From NCBI GenBank assembly GCA_019873645.1, contig JAIOAX010000020.1, forward strand, positions 1-64,000: a DNA stretch of 64,000 bases, in the 5' to 3' direction. Below the pieces are notes generated by a model that had not been told where the DNA came from, did no database searches, and was given only the letters and a program-made list of their open reading frames with translations. Of the stretch, positions 26,845 to 36,100 are shown piece by piece. Both the position numbers and the translations under genes were made by a program. How positions within the stretch are numbered: the first letter of the stretch is position 1; each line of letters begins with the position of its first letter. The stretch comes from Chloroflexota bacterium. GTDB lineage: Bacteria > Chloroflexota > Anaerolineae > B4-G1 > SLSP01.

Positions 26845-26855
26845 AAAAAGACGAA

Positions 26856-27686
26856 TCAGGCCACACGCACGGGGACGATGTGAAGTGTGGTGTCGTTGAA
26901 ATTCGCCAGGAAGCCCAGACGCAGTCCCAAAAGGCGCAGGCGGGCGCGGAGCTGGCCTTGCATCGCTTCATCTATCTCGTTCGCGGCAAACGCGGTGAGC
27001 AGTATTTTATCCTCGACGACGATGAGTTGCGCCGGCTGTTCTCCAAGTGAGTGTCCCCGATATGTGATCGGCAAGGTCTTGATAAAGCGATAAGGAATCT
27101 CTTGATGTCGCAGTTCCACCATCACCGCCCGGCGGTACAGAAGACTCAGGAATCCCGGCCCTAACTCGAAATGAACCCGGTGTAACGCCTCGAATAATTG
27201 CCGGCTGAGTTCTGGATAGAGCCAGTCCTGGTCTATTTGTGGCGGTTGCCATACAAAGTCGGCTTTCTTATCGCGCAGATAATTGGGCAAGCGCTCATCG
27301 GTTAGCGATTTCTCCCCAAAGTTGACTACGATTCCCAAATCTGCCCCAGTGACTTTGAGGTATGATAACGTTTGCGCTTTGTGCCTGGGCATGATCTCCG
27401 GCGCGACTTTGAGTTCCAACAGCAATTTGCCGTCTTCAACCCACATATCCACAAAGTAACGCCCCACGTTACTGTCTCGATAAAAAACCTCGAAACCCTT
27501 TTCCGTCTCGCAACGGATACCGCGTTCTTCTAACGCAATTGCCAGCGCCGCCTGGTAAAATCGTTCCGGCAGCATCGGGCCGAGCGCGTTATGAACATCA
27601 AAGCACGCGCCTTTGACGGTGTAACTCAGCTCCTTGTGGATGATTACAGCCAATTCGTTAATCTCCCCATTCGTTGCCTCTCTCAC
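26856..27686 (-). CDS. Double GxxExxY domain protein
   Basis: GxxExxY proteins belong to the PD-(D/E)XK-like fold; their function is not established. The 276-residue product has two copies. The first is complete: HNALGPMLPERFYQAAL near residue 35, then GKLLLELKVAP near 90 and TGADLGIVVNFG. The second (about 165-276) keeps the start (ELGPGFLSLLYRRAVMVEL), QLIVVEDKILLTAFA and LGLRLGFLANFND. The first copy retains the E-x-K pair, the second has E-x-K as VVEDK. The start is GTG, overlapping the beta-helix gene's stop. N-terminal residues MREATNGEINELA may come from a repeat word. Confidence 0.85.
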   Translation of the reverse strand: MREATNGEINELAVIIHKELSYTVKGACFDVHNALGPMLPERFYQAALAIALEERGIRCETEKGFEVFYRDSNVGRYFVDMWVEDGKLLLELKVAPEIMPRHKAQTLSYLKVTGADLGIVVNFGEKSLTDERLPNYLRDKKADFVWQPPQIDQDWLYPELSRQLFEALHRVHFELGPGFLSLLYRRAVMVELRHQEIPYRFIKTLPITYRGHSLGEQPAQLIVVEDKILLTAFAANEIDEAMQGQLRARLRLLGLRLGFLANFNDTTLHIVPVRVA

Positions 27687-28906
27687 CGCCGCACTAACGG
27701 CAAATACACCTGCCGGATACTCCCCGGATCGTCATACTCATACGCGCCGAGATCGGGTAGTGGGTCACGCCGGACGCCGAGGATGTCGAACGCTACGCCC
27801 GCAGGCAGCCCTCGGTTCCGCGCCGGAGATGCGGCGGTCAAGCGATAGTCGCTCGCGCCCACGAAGGCCGGATCACCGGCGAAATCTCGGCTGCGGCTGA
27901 CCTGCCCACCAGCATCCACAATCTGCGTATCCGTGAGGTTATGCCACAATGTCGTTGCCAATTGGACGGTGGTAGGGTCTTCGACGTGTCCAATCACCTG
28001 CACGCCCACACCCGGCCCGGACAGAATGGTATTGGTCATTGCCAGATGCGCGGGACCTTGCCCGGAGTTCTGCGCCCACACGCCTACCGCGCCATTATCG
28101 GCCAGCGTGGTGTGCCAGGCCTGCGCCTCGCCGCCGATGACGGTGAGACCTGCTTCAGCGTTGGCGGCAATCACGTTATTGATCAGCGTCGCGCGATTGT
28201 TCCACAACAGCAAACCGTTGGTATTGGATGTGATAGTGTTGCCGGAAAGCGTCGGAAAGCCCATATCCCCCACGACGCCGTGACCGTTGCCGGTGTTATT
28301 TTCGATGCGGTTGCGTATCAAGGTCAGCGTGTAGCCGCTGAGGTACACGCCGCTGGCGAGCGAACCGCCGTAGTTGTGATGGACGTGGCAATCGCTGATC
28401 ACCGCATTTGCGCCTTCAACGTACAATCCGCCGCCGCTGCTTTGCGCGTATCCGTTGGTGATAACCAGCCCTTCCAGCGTCACGGTGATGCGCGTGGTAT
28501 AGTCCGGCGCGCTAATCACGCCGCCCCGCCCGCGCCCTTGCGGATCAATGACCGCCGGGTAGCTGATGGGCTGCGCCGTCGTCCAATCGGTGACGGTGTA
28601 GCCGCCGCGCACCGTCAAACTCTTGTTAATGAACATCGCCTGGGTAATCATCTGCGTCCAGCCGCCCAGGGCGTATTGGAACGCGGTCACGGCAGTATAG
28701 ACGCCCTGCGCCACGCGGATTTCATCGCCGGGCGCGGCGGCGTCAATGGCTGCCTGGAGCGTGGCGTAGCACGGCATCGCGCCCGCGCAATCGGCATGCG
28801 GCGCGACGTAGCGCGTGCCCGGCGCGGCGCCGACGCCCCAGGCAAGCAGCATGAGCACGGCCAGGGATAGGGTGAAGGTGAGTGATGGGTTTAAAAGACG
28901 CATCAT
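27683..28906 (-). CDS. Secreted parallel beta-helix protein
   Basis: A 407-residue protein with a signal peptide (SLAVLMLLAWGVGAAPG) and the block VAPHADCAGAMPCYATLQAAIDAA, which opens many 'right-handed parallel beta-helix' proteins. Repeated segments such as IRNRIENNTG, LSGNTITSNTNGLLLWNNRATLINNVIAANAEAG then form the helix up to residue 340. Such proteins often bind or process polysaccharide; no catalytic residues can be named. The C-terminus ends in IRQVYLPLVRR. The 5' end is duplicated in truncated form about 800 bp upstream. Confidence 0.85.
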   Translation of the reverse strand: MMRLLNPSLTFTLSLAVLMLLAWGVGAAPGTRYVAPHADCAGAMPCYATLQAAIDAAAPGDEIRVAQGVYTAVTAFQYALGGWTQMITQAMFINKSLTVRGGYTVTDWTTAQPISYPAVIDPQGRGRGGVISAPDYTTRITVTLEGLVITNGYAQSSGGGLYVEGANAVISDCHVHHNYGGSLASGVYLSGYTLTLIRNRIENNTGNGHGVVGDMGFPTLSGNTITSNTNGLLLWNNRATLINNVIAANAEAGLTVIGGEAQAWHTTLADNGAVGVWAQNSGQGPAHLAMTNTILSGPGVGVQVIGHVEDPTTVQLATTLWHNLTDTQIVDAGGQVSRSRDFAGDPAFVGASDYRLTAASPARNRGLPAGVAFDILGVRRDPLPDLGAYEYDDPGSIRQVYLPLVRR

Positions 28907-28996
28907 TTGTGCTTCAGTCTTGTTTTTTGCGCCGCCGAAACGCAGAGCACGCCAGGTTTGACCTCCGCGCCTCGACGGTGAATTGCCTTCTCGCTC

Positions 28997-29272
28997 TCAG
29001 GGAAACTTGCGATACACTTCCTTCCGATGCAACACGCGACAAAACTCAATGACGCGCTGGCCGTTGTCTATCCGCAACCCCACACGATAGTCGCCTACAC
29101 GCAACCGGTAATACTCCTGATACCCCTTGAGCTTTTGGACTTTGCCGGCCAGAAATGGATCGGCTTGAATTTCTTCCCCGAAAGCGACAGCCTCTACCTG
29201 CTGGCGGACGCCGGCCGGCAAATGCGCCAGCTCCTTGAGGAAAGTGCGCGTGTATTGCACCGTCCAGGTCAT
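28997..29272 (-). CDS. RelE/ParE-family toxin
   Basis: The 91-residue product has the RelE fold pattern: WTVQYTRTFLKELAHLP at the start, PFLAGKVQKLKG in the middle, then YYRLRVGDYRVGLRIDNGQRVIEFCRVLHRKEVYRKFP. Members cleave mRNA in the ribosome or inhibit gyrase. The start overlaps the upstream antitoxin stop by ATGA. Its length and conserved R-x-G-D-Y-R block are complete, so it is probably functional. Confidence 0.92.
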   Translation of the reverse strand: MTWTVQYTRTFLKELAHLPAGVRQQVEAVAFGEEIQADPFLAGKVQKLKGYQEYYRLRVGDYRVGLRIDNGQRVIEFCRVLHRKEVYRKFP

Positions 29273-29568
29273 TGAGCCGCCTCATCTCGATAGGTTTGAT
29301 AGACGGCGCGCGCTTCCGCCGCCGTCAACACCTCGTCGTTAGCGACCTCCAGCATCCGCTGGCCCAGGGCATAATCCTCAAGGAACTCCAACAGCGTTTC
29401 CGGCGTGGTATTCAACAGCCGCGCCAGTGTGAAAATAGAGACGCGCCAGCCCTCACGCAGTTTGAGCACACCCTCAAGCTGCTCCCGTTCGACAAGAGCC
29501 TGAAATGTCTCCGGCGTGATGCCCAACACCTGCGCCGACGTTTGTATGTCTATGGTCAGTTGAAACAT
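29269..29568 (-). CDS. Antitoxin-like partner of the RelE toxin
   Basis: A 99-residue protein located directly before and overlapping the toxin. It contains SAQVLGITPETFQALVEREQLEGVLKLREGWRVSIFTLARLL, which reads like a DNA-binding or prefix domain of the MerR/excisionase type. The C-terminal LTAAEARAVYQTYRDEAAQ helix may contact the toxin. A good GGAGGAGAAAGAA site precedes ATG. The role is inferred from position. Confidence 0.75.
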   Translation of the reverse strand: MFQLTIDIQTSAQVLGITPETFQALVEREQLEGVLKLREGWRVSIFTLARLLNTTPETLLEFLEDYALGQRMLEVANDEVLTAAEARAVYQTYRDEAAQ

Positions 29569-29583
29569 TTCTTTCTCCTCCCG

Positions 29584-29841
29584 TTATGACGTGATAGCTT
29601 TATCATAGCACACTTTCCCCGGCTGTGACTCTGCGCCTATCCTGCGCCATATAGATTTGTCACCAGCTTGCGCCGCGTCAATGGCCGCCTGGAGCGTGGC
29701 GTAGCACGGCGTCGCGCCCGCGCAGTTGGCGTGCGGCGCGACGTAGCGCGTGCCCGGCGCGGCGCCGACACTCAAGGCAAGCAGTAGGAACGCGGCCAGG
29801 GATAGGGTAAAGGTGAGTGATAGGGTCAAGAGACGCATCAT
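29584..29841 (-). pseudogene. Truncated 5' copy of the beta-helix protein gene
   Basis: The first 60 codons closely match the beta-helix gene downstream: a near-identical signal peptide, then PGTRYVAPHANCAGATPCYATLQAAIDAA. Homology stops abruptly at about 29655 and continues into unrelated sequence (KSIWRRIGAES) up to a stop. The downstream helix body is missing. It seems to be a duplication whose 3' part was lost or replaced by the RelE/antitoxin pair. Confidence 0.75.
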
Positions 29842-29897
29842 TGGGTTTTCATCTCGTATCCCATAATTAACCGTATTCAGTAAACACACACTTGCCA

Positions 29898-30188
29898 TTA
29901 CTCAGCACTCAAGTATTTATTAACGATGGATACCAAAGCAGTAATGGTAGTAGATATTTCCTTTTGTCGTCTGTGTTCAGCTCCAATAGAAAGAATTTCT
30001 TCTAGATCACCCCAATATACTTTCCATTCCTCAATAAATTCGTCTAGGTTCTCGGAAAAAGCATTGACTGTCCAATACATTTCATCAACTAAGTATTGCA
30101 AGCTAATTTCTTGAGACTGATATTTTCCTAATAGTTCTAATATTCGGTTTAGTAAACGTCGTGTATGCGGATACATTTTCATCACCAT
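29898..30188 (-). CDS. Candidate immunity protein for the RHS toxin
   Basis: A small protein of 96 residues, helical and acidic (SLQYLVDEMYWTVNAFSENLDEFIEEWKVYWGDLEE). No family was recognised. It overlaps the stop of the RHS gene by 7 bp, is AT-rich like the RHS tip, and its size and acidity fit immunity proteins of polymorphic toxins. The function is inferred from position alone. Confidence 0.65.
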   Translation of the reverse strand: MVMKMYPHTRRLLNRILELLGKYQSQEISLQYLVDEMYWTVNAFSENLDEFIEEWKVYWGDLEEILSIGAEHRRQKEISTTITALVSIVNKYLSAE

Positions 30189-33100
30189 ACTGTTACAATC
30201 ATTCTAGTGAGTATGTTTTGTACAACTTTGTGTCCACCTAAGGTATAGGCACGAGTTAAAATGCTTTTACCTGGCGAAACAACGCCATTCTGAATTATGT
30301 CCTTAACTACAGATGGAGGAATACCTCGACCACCTAAGCCTTTAGGCATCATGCGTTCTAATGCATGCTCTGAGTATTTGACGCCATCTACGATTTGCCT
30401 TCCTCCTCCTGGCCCAGGCCATGAAGAAGAACTTTGAACTGCCCCACCTATTGCATTTTGAACCAAAGCCGCCGAACCACCACCAATCGCACCTGTCCCA
30501 AAGCCAATACCCATCGCTTCTGGCAGGAAAGTAGACCATTTTGTATCCGTACTTCTATCATTGAGATTAGCAAATAACTGCGTTCCACCAGCAGCGACGC
30601 CGCCAGCAAGAGCACCTACTGCCATAGCGCCCAGGATTGCACAACCTGCCCCAGCCGTAAGAATGCAGAATGCAGCACCGCCAATCACGCCAGCAGTGAA
30701 CCCTACAGCCGCAGCAACTACAGCCCTATGTTCTTGAATGAAATCAGCCAGATCGTGTGATTTCTCAATGACTACATTCTTTAATTCGGTTGCTTTTTGC
30801 TGAATTGTATTTTGAACGGCTGTAGCTTTCTCCTCCACGTATCCTCGTGGATTGCTTATGAATTTGTCATATTCTTGTTCCACACGCTTTAGTTGGGGTT
30901 GGACATATTCATTATAGGTTTTCTTTACACCTTCAACCACCGGTTTAACGGTTTCCTTAACCTTCTCTTCAACTTTTGTGACAATAGGTGCCACGTACGG
31001 ATCGTATACCTTTTCCTTAAGCCATTTCAAAACGCCATAGCCAGCAAAATCGGTGAATGTGACAGGATTGCCTAATGCAAACATATAACGGTGCCGCGTC
31101 AAAGGATTTAGATCGGCACCTCGATAACTATCCTGGCTAATCCATGTACCAACTTGAGAATCATAGTATCGTGAGTAGAAATGCGTCAACCCCGTCTCCG
31201 CATCGTACTCCTGCCCGGTATACGTGTAGTGGTTCAGTTCCGGGCAATCCTGCAACGGATTCCCGTACTCGTCGTACTTCCACTGGCACACGTCCGCGCC
31301 GGATTCGTCCGTCAGGGCCACGACGCTGCCCAGGCCGTCGTAGTGATACCAGTACGCCGTCGTGGTCGCGTCTTCGGTGCGGACGAGTTGCACCATGCGC
31401 CCGTTGCCGTAGACGTAGGCGCTTTGCACGGTCGGGGTGACGCTATCGCCCGCATACTCGACTTCCGCGACGGGATCGAGGCCGTCAAAGATGTACTCGC
31501 GGGTAAAGACGGCGGGCGCGGTCAGGATGCCGGTGGCGGTGATGTAGGTGGTGACGTGTTTCTCGACGCGGCGGCCATAGCCGTCATAGACGTACCGGGC
31601 TTCCATCGTCGGGCTGATGTAGCGCGCGGGCAAGACCACGGAGCCCAAGGCTTGCGGGGCGGTATAGACAACGGTTTCGTAGACCTGCGTGAGGCGATTT
31701 TCATAGTCGTACACATAGTCCATCGTGACCGTGCCGGTGAGTTCCCAGCCCAGGTTCAGCGCCGCGCTGAGGTAGCCGCTCGCCGTGAGCGGCTCGGTCT
31801 TGCGGATACGGTTGCCGTTGGCGTCGTAATCGAAGGCGGTCGGCCCGGCGGTGAGCATGGCATTGAGCGCGTTAAAGGTGTAGGCGGTGTCTTCGGGGAG
31901 CGCTGGTTTGCCGGCGGTGGCTTCCGGCACGCCCACTTTTTGCAAGCGATTGCCCACCGGGTCGTAGACGTAGCGCATATCCTGCCCGCTGTTCGTCTGC
32001 GCGCGGGTGAGGCGGTAGAGATCGTCGTACTCATAGCTGCGCGTGACGGACTCCGGCCCGCGCTGCTCCTGTGTCTGGACGCGGTTGCCGACTTTGTCGA
32101 GCGTGTAGGCGTAGCTGGCAATCACCGCGCCGCCCGCGCCGGTGTTCGTGAGGCTGGTCAACCGCCCGGCGGCGTCGTAGGCATAGTCTGCCCGCGTGCC
32201 GTTGGGGTTGACCTGCGCCTGGATGTAGCCCAGCGGGTCATAGTCCCAGGTGTGCGCCCGGCCGGCAAAGTCGGTCAGGGTCGCCAGTTGGTCGGCGGCG
32301 TCGTAGGCCATTTCCACGCGCTGCCCGTCCGGGTAGACCATCGCCGTGCGGTTGCCGACGGCGTCGTATTCCCATTGCAGCGTGCGGCCCCGATAGTCCG
32401 TGGCGCTGAGGCGGCGGTTGAGGGCGTCGTAGGTGTACGTCCAATCGCCGTTCCAGTCGTGCATGGCGATCTCGTTGCCGTTGAGGTCGTACTCAAAAGT
32501 GACGGCGGCCATCCCCGCGCCCTGGCCGTACACCGTGGCGATCAGTTGGTTGGCCTTGTCGTACTCATAGTAAGTCGCCTGCCACTTGCCATCCACGCGG
32601 CGGATCATATTGCCGCGCGCGTCATAGCTATACTCCCAGGTTTTCTCCAGCGGGTTGATTTCGCGCTTGAGTTGGTCGAGGAAATTGTACTCAAACATCG
32701 TGCGCACGCCGTTGGCGTCCACAATCGCCGTGCGGTTGCCCACCGCATCGTACTCGTAGCGCGTGGTCTGATTCAGCGCGTCGGTCACGCTGGTCAGCCA
32801 GCCGAGCGCGTTATACCCATAGCGCGTCGTCTTGCCCTCCGCATCCGTCCGCCCCGTCATCCGCCGCAGCCTGTCATACGAGTACGTCGTCTCATTCTCC
32901 AGTGGATCCGTCTCCTTGACCAACAGATTCAATTCGTTATATTCATAATTCGTTACCCTCCCCCGCGCATTGACGACTTGAATCTGATTTCCCACCTTGT
33001 CATACACAAACCGCGTGATCTGATTGAGCGGATCCGTCACCGTGAGCAATTGCCCGGCCAGATCGTAGACATAGCCGGTGCGGTGGCCGTTAGCATCCAC

Positions 33101-36100
33101 CATCGCCGTCGTCGCGCCTTCGGGATCGTACTCGTAAGCGGTCACGCCCAATAATGCATCCGTCATCGTGGTCATCCAGCCGTTCTTGTTGTAGACAAAC
33201 GTGCTGGCGAACCCCATCGGATCGGTCACCCTGACCACATTGCCCACGCCGTCGTATTCGGTGTGCGTCGTGCGGCTGAGGGGATCGGTGCGGCTGATGA
33301 CGCGGTTGCGCGCGTCGTACACCATCGTCGTCGTCGCGCCGTCGGCCTCGACGCCGTCCGAGGGGATGCCCACGGTCTGGCGCGTCATATTGTGGACCTT
33401 GTCATACGCCATCGTCATGCGATTGCCCAGCGGGTCCAGCACCTCAATCTGGTTGCCGACGCTGTCGTAGGTCAACTGCACCTCGGCGCGGCGTGGATCG
33501 AAAGCGCGAATGATGCGGTCGAGTGGGTCGTAGCAATACTCGGTCGTCCCGCCGAGCGCGTCGTAGACGAACTTGCGGCGGTTGACAGCGTCGTAGACAA
33601 AGCGCGTGCGGTAGTTCAGCGGATCGGTGAGCGTGAGCAGGTTGCCGTTGGGGTCATATTCATACGTGTAGACACTGCCCGCCGGGTCGGTCACCTGGGT
33701 CATCCGATAGAGCTTGTCATAGACAAACGAGGTCGTGCGCCCTTCGGCGTCGGTGGTGCTGAGGCGCTTGCTCATCTTGTTGTAGGTGTGCGTGGTGACA
33801 TAGCCTAGCGGGTTCGTCTCTTTGGTAGGATTGAGTTCGTCGTCGTATTCCCACGTCCACACGCCGCCGCGCCGGTCAATTTTCTTGATGAGCATGTTGT
33901 TCTTGTCATACTCAAAGCGCGTGACGGCGCCTTCGGGATCAATCGTCTTGGTGACGTTGCCGTTCTTGTCGTACTCGTTGGTCGTGACGCGCGTCTCGGT
34001 GCAGGCCGGCGGATTGAGGCACTCGGTGCGCGAGAGTTCGTGGCCGGCGTCATCGTAAGTGGATTTCGTCCAACCGCCGTCCTGGTAGCGCGTCTCGGTG
34101 CGGTTGCCGTGATCGTCGTAGGCAAAGGTGGTGACGCGCCCCTCGGCGTCGGTCAGCCTGGTCATCTGGCCCTTGCTGTCGTACTCGGCCCAGGTCTCCG
34201 CGCCGTTCGGCTCGACGACGTGGGTGGGATTGCCCTTGTCGTTGTATTCGTAAGTCCAGGTGTTGCCGAGCGCGTCGGTCATGCTGGTGGGATTGTTCTT
34301 GTCGTCGTAGGTCCAGGTGGTCACATCGCGGTCATACAGCGACCACTGATCCAGCGGATCGCTCTGCGTGAGCATGTTGCCCCGGTCGTCATACGTGTAA
34401 CGCCAGACATTGCCGCGCTTGTCCTTACGCATCGTAATGTTGTCATTATCGTCATATTCGTACTCGACGGTATAGCCCAGCGCGTCCTCTTCCTTGATGA
34501 CGCGGTACTTGCTGTCAAAGTAATAGACCGTCTTGTTCCCTTCGTTATCGGTGAAGGTGGCCTTCATATTTTCGAGGTCATAGTCCCACTTGCCCTCGTC
34601 CTGATTGCCGTTCTTCTGGCTGGCGACTTTACCGTCCGGCGTGTACTGGTTCTCCAGATAGGTGATGCCCATCGGGTCGGAGACGCGATTGAGATAGCCG
34701 CCGGCCGCATCGTAGGCGTAGTTGGTGCTGCCGCCGTTGGCGTTGGTCATTGCCAGCAAATCCGTCCCGGCAGTCACGGCCTGCGGGCCACGCAGGGCGT
34801 TCAGATAAGCCGTGCGCTCCAGGCTGACCACACCATAGGTATAGGTGAGCACTCGCCCGGCCGGGTCGGTGATGCTCGTGACCTGGCCGTTGCCGTTCGT
34901 CACGATGTCAAACACGCGCCCGCTCGCATCCACGATGGCATCCAACGCGCCGCCGGCATAAGTCAACGTGAGCGCCTGCCCGTCCTCGTTGCGGATCGCC
35001 TGCAACACGCCCGCGCCGTCAAACTCGAAGCGAATCTGCTCCGGCGTGGTGAGGACATAGCCGCCCCCTTCCGCTGTCAGCACATCAAAGACGCCCGGCT
35101 CGGCCGCGTAGCCGCCCGCGCCCGGCGTGAACTTGCCCCAGCGGCCGTCGGCGTACTTGACCAGCGCTTTGCCATCCTCAAACTTGATGCGCATGTCGTA
35201 CAGGCTCGACCAGCCCTTGCCGAACAGGCCGACTTCGGCAGAAAGCGAGTTGTAATAGCGGACGAGGTCCACATTCAGCCCCGCGCCCGGCACAAACAGG
35301 TCGCGGAACCACTGGAACTGGTTGCCGGTGACGGGATTGACGCCCTGCGCGGTATAAACCACGCCGTCGCCCAGCCCCGTCCGCCGCGTGACCGGCACAT
35401 CGTTGACCACCGTGCCGCTGAACGGGACACACGCTGTCAATTCCAGGTGCGCGATAATGCCGTTGTAGATACCCCCAGCGATGGTTTGGAGTTTAGGGTC
35501 AATCACATTGTCGCGGTCGTAGTACGAATCCATAAACGCCGCTTCGAGGTGCGCGTAAGTCACAGTGGGAACATGCGTCGGCAAATAGAGGCCATCGCCG
35601 CCCCAGGTGCGCGCATCTTTCACGCCCCGATTGCCGGGCAACGCCGTGGCCGCGGCCACCTGGTCAATCAACTGCTGCGTGAAGCTCACGTCGCTGGTCT
35701 TACTCAAGTCCACGATGCCGAGCGGCCCGCCCATAAAGTTGCTCATCGTGTGGCTGAGGATGTTGAAGGCAATCGTCGCCGTGCCCGAAGGCGCGTGGCT
35801 GTTGATGAACTCCGCCCGCCACTGTGCGGAAAGGCTGCTGTCGTCCTCACGCGTCATCAACACATTGACGCCGCACGCCTGCAAATAGCCCCTGACGGCC
35901 AGCGCCGTATCCAGATTGAGCGTCTTTTCTTCCAGCGCATAACTCGCGGGCGACGTCACCGTCCCGCCAGGGTCTGCGCCCCCGTGATCCGGGTCGAGGA
36001 TGACGAGTGTCTGAGAGGGTACAGCCGTGGTTCCAAGCAGTGCAAATTCGCTGAAGTGATTCAGCGGCGCGCGGGCGATGTTCGCAGCGGGGTCTACGAC

